NCBI GenBank assembly: GCA_021789975.1
Contig: JAJYIT010000003.1
Span: 62,001-126,000, forward strand
Origin: Bacteroidota bacterium
GTDB lineage: Bacteria > Bacteroidota > Ignavibacteria > Kryptoniales > JAKASW01
DNA: 64,000 bases
Reading direction: 5' to 3'
Part shown: positions 42,856 to 52,291 of the stretch, piece by piece
Position numbering within the stretch: position 1 is the first letter of the stretch
Layout: each line of letters opens with the position of its first letter
Position numbers and translations under genes: made by a program
The notes under the pieces: model-generated
What the model was told of the DNA's origin: nothing
What the model saw: only the letters and a program-made list of their open reading frames with translations
Databases searched by the model: none

Positions 42856-43281
42856 ATGAATTTGACTTTTCAAAAGAGTATGAGAGAGAACAACGGATTT
42901 CCCCTCGCCGGTGAAAGAGAACCGAATTTCAGAATAGAATCCAGAGATGAAGACGGAGTCCTGCGTCTATTCCTCACCGGAACGTGGACCGGGAAAAACG
43001 ATGCATCTCTGGAATTAGAAATGTCGGAACTCATCAAGCAGCATTCGGCGAAACGGGTTCTCGTGGACATTTGCGACTTGAAAGGGCGCCTGGGCGTGGT
43101 CGATTGCTACGTCCATGTGCAGAGACTTCCTCCGGAGTGCCGTGCACGAAAGACGGCATTTATCGACGTTCCCGAGAATCTGGAAGATGATTCTTTCTTG
43201 CAGACTATCGCACAGAACAGGGGATTCCCCATCAAGTATTTCATCAACAAAGCAGATGCCATCCTGTGGCTCAACGAATGA
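42856..43281 (+). CDS. SpoIIAA/STAS-like domain protein
   Basis: A 141-residue cytoplasmic protein of alternating beta-alpha type: DGVLRLFLTGTWTGKND, SAKRVLVDICDLKGRLGVVD and a C-terminal NKADAILWLNE. The pattern suits SpoIIAA-like (STAS-related) proteins often annotated as domain of unknown function. The Ser or Thr phosphorylation site of true anti-anti-sigma factors is not clearly present. The ATG at 42856 is the likely start (GGAATGGG upstream). It is convergent with lysA. Whether it works with the SpoIIE phosphatase at 13.3 kb is unknown. Confidence 0.65.
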   Translation: MNLTFQKSMRENNGFPLAGEREPNFRIESRDEDGVLRLFLTGTWTGKNDASLELEMSELIKQHSAKRVLVDICDLKGRLGVVDCYVHVQRLPPECRARKTAFIDVPENLEDDSFLQTIAQNRGFPIKYFINKADAILWLNE

Positions 43282-43317
43282 TTGACCAGCCGGGAAGCTC
43301 TGTTTTGGGATTCCGTT

Positions 43318-44589
43318 TTAAACCAGATCTTCAAGATTCTCGCGATCTCTTACAATACGCGAGTAGTCTTTGTCCACAAGTATCTCGGCGGGTTTCAACC
43401 TGGAATTGTAATTAGAAGCTAGCGAATATCCATAGGCGCCCACGGTCATAATGGCGAGCAGATCCCCTCTGTCTACTCGCGAGATCTCCCTCTGAGCTGC
43501 AAAGACATCGGTAGATTCGCAAACCGGTCCGACAATGTCCACAAGCTCGAATGCCTTTTCACCTAGTTCAACCGGCACAACTTGATGATACGCCGAATAA
43601 AGGGCATGCCTCATCATGTCGTTCATCCCGGCGTCGACAATTACGAACGTCCTTCCCGAGGATTCCTTTCGGTAAAGAACGCGCGTCAATAGAATTCCCG
43701 ATTCTGCCGTCAAGAACCGCCCTGGTTCCATGAGAATTTCATAACCCGAAGACGAGAGACCGTCTTTGACAACCTTTGCAAGAGTGCGGAGGTCGATAGA
43801 AGGCTCCTCGCTCGTCTCGGTCGGAAGCAATCGATCTTTCAGCGCGTTCTTGTACCTGACTCCAATTCCCCCTCCTAGATCGATTTGAGAAACTTCTATT
43901 CCGTCTCGTGAGAGTTTTGCAAGGAACTCCCTGATCGAGTTCACAGCTTCCGCGAACGGTTCCACTTCGGTGATCTGAGAGCCGATGTGAGAATGTATCC
44001 CGACGAGCCTGATGTTCTTCATTTTCGCGGCAGCTCTTGCCGAACCGACAGCATCGCGTATGTTTATTCCGAATTTGTTTTCCTTCAGACCGGTCGAGAT
44101 GTGAGGGTGTGTTCTGGCATCGACATCCGGATTGATTCTCAGAGACACGTTGGCAGTTTTGCTCATGGCTGCCGCCCGCTCAGAGATTGCACGCAATTCC
44201 TCATCGGATTCCGCGATGATTGTCCCTATCCCGCGATCAAGCGCAAAATCCAGATCGTAGTCGGTCTTCCCCACTCCCGCGAACGAAATTGAATCGGGAG
44301 CGAACCCGCTTCTCAAAGCGAGGAAGATTTCCCCCGCGGATACGGTGTCCGCACCGGCCCCCAGCGATGAGATAAGCTTCAGAAGCTCCGAATTGGAGTT
44401 AGCCTTCAGCGCGTATAGGAATTTCAGATTTGGCACGATATCGAACGTGTCCTTAAGAATTCGGAATTGTTCCGCAATCTGATTGGAACTGTAAACATAG
44501 AGCGGGGTCCCGTATTTCTCAGCGAGCAACGCTGCGGGAATATCTTCCACAAAGAGTTTCTTGTTGTCGTACCTGATATGGCTTGTCAT
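43318..44589 (-). CDS. lysA: Diaminopimelate decarboxylase
   Basis: A 423-residue PLP enzyme of fold type III that decarboxylates meso-diaminopimelate to lysine, the last step of lysine synthesis. The PLP Lys lies in LKFLYALKANSN; the phosphate-binding and substrate segments are GIHSHIGSQI, DLGGGIGVRY, LMEPGRFLTAESG and GPVCESTDVF (active-site Cys). The length is normal. It is 25 bases downstream of lysC, so the two form a lysine operon. Confidence 0.96.
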   Translation of the reverse strand: MTSHIRYDNKKLFVEDIPAALLAEKYGTPLYVYSSNQIAEQFRILKDTFDIVPNLKFLYALKANSNSELLKLISSLGAGADTVSAGEIFLALRSGFAPDSISFAGVGKTDYDLDFALDRGIGTIIAESDEELRAISERAAAMSKTANVSLRINPDVDARTHPHISTGLKENKFGINIRDAVGSARAAAKMKNIRLVGIHSHIGSQITEVEPFAEAVNSIREFLAKLSRDGIEVSQIDLGGGIGVRYKNALKDRLLPTETSEEPSIDLRTLAKVVKDGLSSSGYEILMEPGRFLTAESGILLTRVLYRKESSGRTFVIVDAGMNDMMRHALYSAYHQVVPVELGEKAFELVDIVGPVCESTDVFAAQREISRVDRGDLLAIMTVGAYGYSLASNYNSRLKPAEILVDKDYSRIVRDRENLEDLV

Positions 44590-44614
44590 TCTTGATTCTT
44601 GGGTATGCGGCCTC

Positions 44615-46006
44615 TCAATCGAATATCTCTTTGGGGAGGCCGTGTGATGAGGGGTTAGAAAACAATTCCTTGTGCAATGCTTTTACTGCAGGTTCGATGT
44701 CATTTTCATCGACAACAAACCCGATATTTATTTCCGACGCACCGAGCGAGATCATATTGATTCTTATCCCATCCAGTGCCGAAAATATTCGACCCACAAT
44801 ACCCGGGTTGTTGCGAAGATTTTCTCCGACGACGCAAATAATGGCCTTTCCGTTCGAAGAGGACACTTCAGCGAACCGCTCAAATTCGTTCTTCATCTCT
44901 TCAAGGTTCGTCGTATCATCGACCGCGACCGAAACGCTGACTTCGCTTGTTGCGACGGTGTGCGCAATCGTTCCGTAATTGTTGAAAACCGCGAAGACTT
45001 CTTCCAGGAAGTCGTGAGCAAGGAACATTCTGCTGGAGACCAGGTTCACAAGAGTTATATGCTCTTTGTAGGCAATCGACTTCGCGACGCTCGGATCCTT
45101 GCCGTCTCCCTTTGCTATCAGTGTACCACCGTATGAGGGATTCCGCGAGTTGCGGACATAGACGGGGATATCCTTTTCGATCGCCGGGAGGATTGTGAGC
45201 GGGTGAAGCACACGCGCACCGAAGTAGGACAGCTCAGATGCCTCGTTGAAAGTCATTTTCTTGATCCGCCGGGCATCACCGACTATCGACGGGTCAGCGG
45301 ACAAAACTCCATCCACGTCTGTCCAAATTTGGATCTCTTCTGCACCCAGCATGGAACCCACCAGCGCGGCTGAATAGTCCGATCCGCCTCTACCGATAGT
45401 CGTGGTGATTTTCTTTTCTGTCGCACCTATAAACCCCTGGGTAACCGGGACGCATCCTTGTTCTACCGGCGTTAAGAGGGATTCCTTCGCTTTCCTTTCA
45501 ACAATATTAAGAATTGGAACCGCCTGAGTGTAGCTCGCATTTGTAATCATGAATTCGCGGGCATCAACGAGACTCGCTTTGATTCCGTTTTCTTCCATCG
45601 CCTGCGCAATAATCATGGAGGAAAGGCGCTCGCCGTAGGCAGCAAGCGCGTCCCGTGCTACATTCGTCGCCTCCCCAAGAATCGAAATTGCTTGCGAGAG
45701 ATTTCTTATCTCGTGAGCATACACAGAAATTTTGCCCTTGAGGTAATTCTTAGGCAGCTCCGTGCTGATGAGTTCATCGACGAGGTGTTCGTGTCTCGAC
45801 TTTATCTTCGCTATGAGGTCGTCGACCTCGCTTTTCTTCTGGTCGGCCGATAGGAGGGCAATCTTCAAAAGCTGATTTGTGACACCGGCACATGCCGAAA
45901 CAAAGACGATCGGTTTTCTCCCGGTCTCGGATTTTACTATTTCAATCACTCTAAGGATCGCAGCGGAATCCTCGACCGAGGTTCCGCCAAATTTCATGAT
46001 TAACAT
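44615..46006 (-). CDS. lysC: Aspartate kinase
   Basis: A 463-residue monofunctional aspartokinase, the first step of the aspartate pathway. The amino-acid kinase domain starts MLIMKFGGTSVEDS and includes FVSACAGVTNQL, TTIGRGGSDYSAALVG and IWTDVDGVLSADP. Two ACT regulatory units follow from about residue 315 (ITLVNLVSSRM and ICVVGENLRNNPGIVGRIFS), which usually bind lysine or threonine for feedback control. It is followed by lysA. Confidence 0.95.
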   Translation of the reverse strand: MLIMKFGGTSVEDSAAILRVIEIVKSETGRKPIVFVSACAGVTNQLLKIALLSADQKKSEVDDLIAKIKSRHEHLVDELISTELPKNYLKGKISVYAHEIRNLSQAISILGEATNVARDALAAYGERLSSMIIAQAMEENGIKASLVDAREFMITNASYTQAVPILNIVERKAKESLLTPVEQGCVPVTQGFIGATEKKITTTIGRGGSDYSAALVGSMLGAEEIQIWTDVDGVLSADPSIVGDARRIKKMTFNEASELSYFGARVLHPLTILPAIEKDIPVYVRNSRNPSYGGTLIAKGDGKDPSVAKSIAYKEHITLVNLVSSRMFLAHDFLEEVFAVFNNYGTIAHTVATSEVSVSVAVDDTTNLEEMKNEFERFAEVSSSNGKAIICVVGENLRNNPGIVGRIFSALDGIRINMISLGASEINIGFVVDENDIEPAVKALHKELFSNPSSHGLPKEIFD

Positions 46007-46077
46007 ATCGGTCTATTTCAAATCAAGTTTATACGATGATCTTTGCTTACTGATCACGCGAGTCGGCAGCGCTCGTG

Positions 46078-46746
46078 TCAAAGTCCCGCGAAGCTGTTTA
46101 CCAGGTTGTTCAACGGCGTGAAGAAGAATCCTATTATTCCGTTAAAGATCGCGAGAAATGCCGGTATTTGCAGCAGGAGTATGATGAGGAAAATCCCCAT
46201 GAATCCGATTCTGCCGTACGACGCCGCCGCCGCATCTGGAAGGAATGATTCGAGCACGTGTGACCCGTCGAGCGGTGGAATCGGTAAAAGATTGAAAACG
46301 CCAAGCATGATGTTCAAGTATATCCCTCCGTAAAACATCCTTACGAGGAAAACAAAAAAGGGCGATGACGCTGCGACAGGGCCTATCAGGGGCTGCAACT
46401 GAAGAAGGCCGATCGTTATCATGGCACAGATGAATGCCATGATGAGGTTTGAAAGCGGCCCGACGGCAGAAACGATCAGCTCATCACGTTTGTAATCAGA
46501 AAAGTTCATGGGATTTACTGGTACGGGCTTGGCCCAAGCTATAAAAATCTGCCCCGCCAAAAGAAGCGAAAAAAGGGGAACAAGTATGGATCCCCATAGA
46601 TCGATGTGAGGGATCGGGTTGAGAGTAAGCCGCCCGGAGTCGCGTGCCGTCGGGTCGCCGAGTTTCAGCGCCGCGTATCCATGGGAGATCTCGTGTATGA
46701 TCACGGAAAAAAGGAGTATCGGCAGAATGTAAAGTTGGTTAAGCAT
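46078..46746 (-). CDS. Site-2 protease family (M50) membrane peptidase
   Basis: A 222-residue intramembrane metalloprotease of the YwhC-like M50 group. The zinc motif is FSVIIHEISHGYAALKLG; the second conserved segment NLLPIPPLDGSHVLESF contains the third ligand Asp. It has about five spans and no PDZ domain, so it belongs to the minimal group rather than RseP proper. Its start overlaps the xerD 3' end by 8 bases, pointing to translational coupling. The substrate is unknown. Confidence 0.9.
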   Translation of the reverse strand: MLNQLYILPILLFSVIIHEISHGYAALKLGDPTARDSGRLTLNPIPHIDLWGSILVPLFSLLLAGQIFIAWAKPVPVNPMNFSDYKRDELIVSAVGPLSNLIMAFICAMITIGLLQLQPLIGPVAASSPFFVFLVRMFYGGIYLNIMLGVFNLLPIPPLDGSHVLESFLPDAAAASYGRIGFMGIFLIILLLQIPAFLAIFNGIIGFFFTPLNNLVNSFAGL

Positions 46747-47710
46747 GTCTTTCCTTCAGTACGTTCGAGGCATTGCCTCTTGGATGATACTTCTCAATAA
46801 CTTCTCTAAGATGGTTCCGGTCCAGGTGAAGATATATCTGTGTGGTGCCGATGTCGCTGTGACCAAGCATCTCCTGCACGGCTCGAATGTCCGCGCCCCC
46901 TTCCAGAAGGTGGGTCGCGAATGTATGCCTCAATGTGTGTGGATGGATTTGCTTCCTTATCCCAGCATCCCGCGAATACTTCTGGAGCATCCGCCATACG
47001 GAGATCCGCGAAAGTCTCCCGCCGCGGAAATTGAGAAACACGATATCGCTCGCAACCGTCTTTTTGTTCGCCGACCTATTGTACACCAGTTTAGATCGAA
47101 CCGACGAATCGTACCGCTCGATCCACTCTAGCGCTATGTCGTTTATCGGTACGATTCTCTCTTTGGATCCCTTACCAACCACTTTGATTACATTGTCGTC
47201 TTTAATTAAATCTCTTTTCTTGAGATTAACAAGCTCGCTTACTCTTATGCCGGTGGCATAGAGCGTCTCAATAATTGCACGATCTCTGACTCCAAGCTCC
47301 GAACTTACATTAGGAGCGGCGATAAGCCTCGTGGTCTCTTCCAAATTCAGCACCACCGGGAGTCTCCTCGTAGGTTTCGGACGGTCAAGATTAGCTGTCG
47401 GATCATTCTCCGACAAATTTCTGGAAGTGAGGAATCTGTGGAGGTTTCTTACAGCCGAGAAGTTGCGGGCAATGCTGCTCTGTTTCAAGCCGAGGTCGAA
47501 AAGAGACCTGAAGTAGGCTCTCACCTTGTCTCGCGAAATCTCAACGGCACTTTTGATACCACTCCCCTGCATGAACGTCGCATATCGGTATAGATCGAAC
47601 CGGTATGAACTCAAGCTGTTATCCGAGAGGCCCTTTTCAAACTTCATGTACTCAAAGAAAAGGTCAAGTTGGCTGGAAAACTTTTCGTTAAGATCGGTCG
47701 AGTCCGGCAT
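46739..47710 (-). CDS. xerD: Tyrosine recombinase XerD
   Basis: A 323-residue site-specific recombinase. The N-terminal SAM-like core-binding domain (FEKGLSDNSLSSYRFDL) and the catalytic domain show the four-residue active site: Arg in YATGIRVSELVNL, HxxR in HPHTLRHTFATHLL, His in EMLGHSDIGTTQ and Tyr in IYLHLD. XerC/XerD resolve chromosome dimers at dif during division. The housekeeping neighbourhood argues against a phage integrase. It lies between the PgpH-like gene and the M50 peptidase gene. Confidence 0.94.
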   Translation of the reverse strand: MPDSTDLNEKFSSQLDLFFEYMKFEKGLSDNSLSSYRFDLYRYATFMQGSGIKSAVEISRDKVRAYFRSLFDLGLKQSSIARNFSAVRNLHRFLTSRNLSENDPTANLDRPKPTRRLPVVLNLEETTRLIAAPNVSSELGVRDRAIIETLYATGIRVSELVNLKKRDLIKDDNVIKVVGKGSKERIVPINDIALEWIERYDSSVRSKLVYNRSANKKTVASDIVFLNFRGGRLSRISVWRMLQKYSRDAGIRKQIHPHTLRHTFATHLLEGGADIRAVQEMLGHSDIGTTQIYLHLDRNHLREVIEKYHPRGNASNVLKERHA

Positions 47711-47725
47711 AGTTAGCGAGATGTC

Positions 47726-50173
47726 TTACTTACCGCGCGAGCGTTTTCCTGAACCATCGGATGGACGAGTCTTGGTCCGCTTACGCGGAGTTTCTTCAGG
47801 CTGCTCTCTCGATTCACCGGGCTTCTCAGCAGACGGTTCCGCTTTTTCGGAGGGGCATTTCTCTATCTGTGCTGCCATCTGAGGACCTGGCGCGCTCCCC
47901 AGCTCTTCAGCCAGTTTCTCCTTTTGTCCGGGATACTCGATCCGTTGATGATAAATCCCTGAGAGCACGCCAAGGAAGCTCTCTTTGATCCGCGTTAGAT
48001 CGGCAAATGTCAAGTTTGTCTCATCGAGCTGACCTTCCTCATACCTGCTTTTTACAATCGCGTCTACCATGGCCTCGACATTTTCCAGCGATTTATCCTG
48101 CAGCGACCTCGTGGCCGCCTCCACAGAGTCGGCAAGCATGACAATCGCAGTCTCCTTAGAATTCGGCTTCGGCCCCTCATACTTGTAGTCTTCCTCGCTC
48201 ACATCTCCTTTAGCGAACGGACGTCTCATCGCTTTACCGTAAAAATACGCCACCAGCGTCGTTCCATGATGCATTGGTATGAAGTCGGCAACTCTTTGGG
48301 GAATGTGATTCTTTTTGGACAGTTCTACCCCCTCCGAGACATGTGAAACCACCACCTGCACACTGATATCCGGGGGAAGCCAGTCGTGCTTAGACTTCGT
48401 GGGGTCCATCGTATTCTCGACAAAATATTCCGGCTTCACCATCTTGCCGATATCATGATAATACGCGCCAACCCTTGCCAGGATTGGGTTACCACCAACC
48501 GCCTCAGCTGCCTTCTCAGCGAGTGTTCCCACTATGATTGAATGATGAAAAGTTCCGGGGGCTCTCTGTGAGAGTTCTCTCAGAAGTGGCTGGTTGAAAT
48601 CAGAGAGCTCAAGGAGAGTAAGATCGGTTGTTATATTGAAAACTCTCTCGAAGAAAATCAGCAGGCCGAAAGTAATTATCGGGGAGAGTATCGAATTCAC
48701 GCCTATAAGCGACAGCTCTGTAAGTAGCGTGGATGCATCTTCCGCACGCTGAAGTGACGTTGCCAATGTCGCTATGCCATAACCCAGAAAGATAAAGACG
48801 AGGCTTCTGAATATCTGCGTTCGGTTCTTGATGTCGCGTACCGTATAAAGCGCAATTGCACCTCCGCTCAGGGAAGCGAATGCAGCTGCAAAATCGTTGC
48901 CTCTCATCGCACCGACCAGAAGTGCCATCGCCACCGTTGCCTGAAACGCCAGTCGCGAGTCGAATATTACCGTCAGTATCATCGATGCGACCGGGATGAG
49001 AACAAGGTATTGCAAGGGAAGGCTGGTTTGCGTTGTAAACGCAAAGAACATCAGAAGAGACTCAAAGATCAGTAGTACTCCGATAAGGGCAAGCATCCGG
49101 TTGCTGTAGAACACCTTCTTCCTGAATAAAAAGAGATAAATGGCCAGAAGGCCAATAATCACGAATACCATCAAAAGCCTGCCGAGGAATTGAAGGATCA
49201 GGTCGGCGGTGCCCGTGCGCTCGCTCAGAGCTTTCGCAAGCGAATCCAGCTTCAACTTTATGTCAGCAGTAATTCTATCATGCCTTCCTATGATTCTCTC
49301 GTTTTCCTTTACCAGCCCGACTGTTCGCGGCACGAGATCGACTGCCGCTTCAATCTCGCGTCGCGTCTGCACGCTGTTGTAAGAAAGGTTCGGCAGGACT
49401 TCGCTCACCACAGCGCGGGCAACTAACCGTGCCGCAGCAGTGTCGTTGTAAAGCACCGGCCCGATTTTCCTCGCAAGCTCTTCCGAAACATCCGATAGAG
49501 TTAGAACGGCATCCATTGATAACGGTGTTTCAGAATTGTCCTTTCTGACCACTATCACATTTGACTTGACCTGACTGCGGGGGCGGTCGATAATTCCTAC
49601 CCCGTAATCGTGAGAAAGCACCGAGATTATCAATGGTTGCATGTTTCCCAGCGCATTTAGGATTGCGCGGTTTTTCCGCGTGCGCTCAGTCAGGTATGTC
49701 CAGCCGGTAACCGAAAATGTGTACGGCATATTTTGCAGAAGATTCCGGAGCGCCACCGAATCTCGCGCGCGAGCTGTTCGGTTTCTCTCCCTATCAACCG
49801 CAATCTGCAATTTCAGCGCTCTCTGGAGTCCTAAACTCAACGATGCCGCGGAATCGATGCTGTGTTCTCCAATCGTAATCTTATCGAACACCGGCTTCAC
49901 ATTTGCCTTGGCCTGCTGAACTTCTTTATCATACTCTGATTTTTCCATGTATATCGGAAAAGAAAACGGGGCTATCACATCTTCGTGAGTCCACACAGTC
50001 CCAATCTCAAAATGGCGAGGAATCTGGTTCTGGGAAGGAGTCAATGCGCTTATCACAAGCACCAGACCGACAAGAAGGATGACCTTCACAATCATGCTGG
50101 TATCGAGATCGACATCCTTGACCAATCGCCGGACAAAACTTAACGAGAGGATTTGTCTTAGCTTTGCAGTCAT
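47726..50173 (-). CDS. 7TM-HD family c-di-AMP phosphodiesterase (PgpH-like)
   Basis: About 815 residues. The extracellular 7TMR-HDED-like domain (about 45-310) is followed by seven membrane spans (LLMVFVIIGLLAIYLFLF and others) and a cytoplasmic HD domain: RAPGTFHHSIIVGTLAEKAA, then GAYYHDIGKMVKPEYF and HVSEGVEL. This is the PgpH architecture that hydrolyses c-di-AMP to pApA. The Lys/Glu/Pro-rich C-terminal tail (RKRTKTRPSDGSGKRSRGK) is an addition. ATG 50173 is chosen because GGAGG lies eight bases upstream; an ATG at 50191 is in frame but sits in that ribosome-binding site. No diadenylate cyclase gene is in the window. Confidence 0.92.
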   Translation of the reverse strand: MTAKLRQILSLSFVRRLVKDVDLDTSMIVKVILLVGLVLVISALTPSQNQIPRHFEIGTVWTHEDVIAPFSFPIYMEKSEYDKEVQQAKANVKPVFDKITIGEHSIDSAASLSLGLQRALKLQIAVDRERNRTARARDSVALRNLLQNMPYTFSVTGWTYLTERTRKNRAILNALGNMQPLIISVLSHDYGVGIIDRPRSQVKSNVIVVRKDNSETPLSMDAVLTLSDVSEELARKIGPVLYNDTAAARLVARAVVSEVLPNLSYNSVQTRREIEAAVDLVPRTVGLVKENERIIGRHDRITADIKLKLDSLAKALSERTGTADLILQFLGRLLMVFVIIGLLAIYLFLFRKKVFYSNRMLALIGVLLIFESLLMFFAFTTQTSLPLQYLVLIPVASMILTVIFDSRLAFQATVAMALLVGAMRGNDFAAAFASLSGGAIALYTVRDIKNRTQIFRSLVFIFLGYGIATLATSLQRAEDASTLLTELSLIGVNSILSPIITFGLLIFFERVFNITTDLTLLELSDFNQPLLRELSQRAPGTFHHSIIVGTLAEKAAEAVGGNPILARVGAYYHDIGKMVKPEYFVENTMDPTKSKHDWLPPDISVQVVVSHVSEGVELSKKNHIPQRVADFIPMHHGTTLVAYFYGKAMRRPFAKGDVSEEDYKYEGPKPNSKETAIVMLADSVEAATRSLQDKSLENVEAMVDAIVKSRYEEGQLDETNLTFADLTRIKESFLGVLSGIYHQRIEYPGQKEKLAEELGSAPGPQMAAQIEKCPSEKAEPSAEKPGESREQPEETPRKRTKTRPSDGSGKRSRGK

Positions 50174-50187
50174 ACGTTCTTCCTCCT

Positions 50188-51075
50188 TCATCGCCGGGCG
50201 GAGCCTGCTTGCGCGTGATCTGTTCTCAATTTCAAGAGGAGATCGAAGAATTCAGCTGCTCCGTCTTCGTCATTTGTTGATTCAGTGATCAAGTCGGCTT
50301 CCTGCTTCAGTTCCCAAACCGCGTTCTTCATTGCCACACTCACTCCTGCCCGCCTAAATGCCGCAGCATCGTTTCGGAAATCTCCGAGAACGACTACTTC
50401 ATTCCTTCTGACATGGAACTGCTTCTGAAGATGCGCAAGGCCGGTTGCCTTTGAATGGCGCTTATTCTTCAGTTCGAGATACCATCTGTCATCGTACTGG
50501 GAACTGCGGTAGAATTTGATATCAACCCCGTTGAAAAAACCGGCAGCCTTCCTTGCAATTATGTTCACCGCTCTCTTTGAGTCCGCTCCGACGATAATTT
50601 GGATCGTGCGTGTGGCAAATGAATACAGGTCTTCACATTCGTGTGGATTCAACTCCAGATTCTCAACATAACTCGGTATCATCACTTCAGATTCGCGGTG
50701 CACCAACTTGTCATCCGCGAAGAGAGCGATTCCTGCGACCCGCCTTTCCGCCTCGGATATAACCCGCTTGACTATTGCCGGATTGATGTAGCTTGCAAAT
50801 ATGTTGATGTCGGCATGCGGCTTACGCACCAGCCCGCCGTCCAGAGATACAATTGGAGAAGCGATCCCGATCTGGTCTGCAATCCGCTCGGCTGAGCAAT
50901 GAGCCCGCGCGGTCATAATTGCCACCGCCAAGCCCGCACCCTTGAGTTTCCTGATGGCTTCCAGAGTGGCATGTGAGAGCTGGCTGCTGTTATTCAGGAG
51001 GGTCCCGTCAAGGTCTGTGGCTACCAGTTTGATCTTTTTCAACCTCTTGATGAGATCGGGCGACAGATTCTTCAT
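50188..51075 (-). CDS. Cof-type HAD-superfamily phosphatase
   Basis: A 295-residue cytoplasmic HAD hydrolase of type IIB. Motif I is LVATDLDGTLLN, motif II lies in AIMTARAHC (Thr), motif III Lys in LKNKRHSKATGLA and motif IV VVVLGDFRNDAAAF. The C2 cap lies between residues 85 and 205. Substrates of this group are sugar phosphates, flavin or PLP precursors and others; none can be picked. Its 3' end lies just upstream of the PgpH-like gene, so they share a transcript. It is divergent from pfkA. Confidence 0.9.
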   Translation of the reverse strand: MKNLSPDLIKRLKKIKLVATDLDGTLLNNSSQLSHATLEAIRKLKGAGLAVAIMTARAHCSAERIADQIGIASPIVSLDGGLVRKPHADINIFASYINPAIVKRVISEAERRVAGIALFADDKLVHRESEVMIPSYVENLELNPHECEDLYSFATRTIQIIVGADSKRAVNIIARKAAGFFNGVDIKFYRSSQYDDRWYLELKNKRHSKATGLAHLQKQFHVRRNEVVVLGDFRNDAAAFRRAGVSVAMKNAVWELKQEADLITESTNDEDGAAEFFDLLLKLRTDHAQAGSARR

Positions 51076-51147
51076 TCCTTCCCTATCGACTTAATACTTA
51101 AATCTCATAAAAAATACAACGTTCTCCGCCCATCTTCTACCCTTTCT

Positions 51148-51176
51148 TTGCATTTTCTGGGGTCAGATGGTAAATT
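51148..51176 (+). promoter_or_regulatory. Probable promoter of pfkA
   Basis: TTGCAT at 51148-51153 and TAAATT at 51171-51176 are 17 bases apart, with transcription expected near 51183. It lies in the divergent HAD-pfkA gap, upstream of ATG 51211. Confidence 0.5.
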
Positions 51177-51210
51177 TAAAGCGTTTTTCCACTAAAAGGT
51201 TCCGAAGGGT

Positions 51211-52224
51211 ATGAACCAGCCGGTATCATACTCGTTCGTGACAAAGGTGAATGTGAGCAAGATTAAGAAAATCGGAGTATACACAAGCGGCGGAGACGCT
51301 CCGGGCATGAATGCTGCGCTACGATCCATAGTCAGAACAGCAGCTTATCACGGTGTTGAAGTCGTCGGTATCCAACATGGTTATAACGGGATGATCAAAG
51401 GTGACTTCGTGCCCATGGGTCCCCGTTCGGTCTCAAACATCATACAGCGTGGCGGCACTATATTGAAAACAGCCCGATCAATGGAATTCATGACGCGGGA
51501 AGGAAGGGCCAAAGCAGCCGCTAATCTCGGCCAACAAGGAATAGACGGGCTCGTCGCGATCGGAGGAAACGGTACATTTCAGGGAGCCACCCTGCTTTAC
51601 GACGAACACATGATCCCCACTATTGGCGTACCGGGCACCATCGACAACGATCTCTATGGGACTGATTTCACGATCGGTTACGACACTGCCATCAATACGG
51701 CAGTGGAAGCGATTGACAAGATACGCGATACTGCAGATGCACATGATCGCGTTTTCTATGTCGAGGTCATGGGGCGCGATTCCGGCTTCATAGCTCTGGA
51801 TGTAGGCATCGCAGGAGGTGCGGAGTACATCGCGATACCAGAAATAGAGGAAAACTTCGAAGCGATCAGGGAAAAACTGACCGCCGGTGGACGCCAGAGA
51901 AGCAGCATTGTGGTTATAGCGGAAGGCTGTTTTAAAGGCGGCGCTGTCGACCTGGCAAGGCGAATGAGCGAATTCGTCCATCTCCATTACAGGGTTACCG
52001 TCCTTGGACACATACAGCGAGGCGGAAGCCCCAGTGCACGAGACCGAGTTCTGGCGGCGAAACTCGGAGCACAAGCCGTGAAGTCACTGCTGGCCGGCGA
52101 TGGAAATGTCATGGCAGGAGAAGTGAACAGCAAAGTGGTCCTCACGCCGATGCGCGATACGTGGGAAAAGAAGAAAGGAATAGACAACACTCTGGTCGAT
52201 TTATCCCAGGTGCTTTCCATTTGA
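51211..52224 (+). CDS. pfkA: 6-phosphofructokinase
   Basis: A 337-residue group A phosphofructokinase that makes fructose 1,6-bisphosphate in glycolysis. Key segments: YTSGGDAPGMNAALRSIVR, the PGTIDNDLYGTD catalytic loop (Asp127/Asp129 in E. coli numbering), EVMGRDSG and GHIQRGGSPSARDR. In the nucleotide site the usual GGDGS is GGNGT, an Asp-to-Asn change at E. coli position 103. The PPi-enzyme GGDD signature is absent, so ATP is still the likely donor. The start may be GTG 51253 (MSKIKKIGVYTSGGD), the usual family N-terminus; ATG 51211 adds 14 residues. Confidence 0.94.
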   Translation: MNQPVSYSFVTKVNVSKIKKIGVYTSGGDAPGMNAALRSIVRTAAYHGVEVVGIQHGYNGMIKGDFVPMGPRSVSNIIQRGGTILKTARSMEFMTREGRAKAAANLGQQGIDGLVAIGGNGTFQGATLLYDEHMIPTIGVPGTIDNDLYGTDFTIGYDTAINTAVEAIDKIRDTADAHDRVFYVEVMGRDSGFIALDVGIAGGAEYIAIPEIEENFEAIREKLTAGGRQRSSIVVIAEGCFKGGAVDLARRMSEFVHLHYRVTVLGHIQRGGSPSARDRVLAAKLGAQAVKSLLAGDGNVMAGEVNSKVVLTPMRDTWEKKKGIDNTLVDLSQVLSI

Positions 52225-52291
52225 TGACAACTAAAGTCCGCCGGGTACCGCAGACGAACATGGTCCATTAATTTACTCAGGCTATCTGTCA

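Noticed and set aside
46739-47710. Phage or island integrase
   Set aside because: Sequence motifs and the housekeeping neighbours fit XerD; no attachment repeats or phage genes are nearby.
51211-52224. PPi-dependent phosphofructokinase
   Set aside because: The GGDD signature of PPi enzymes is absent, despite the changed GGNGT motif.
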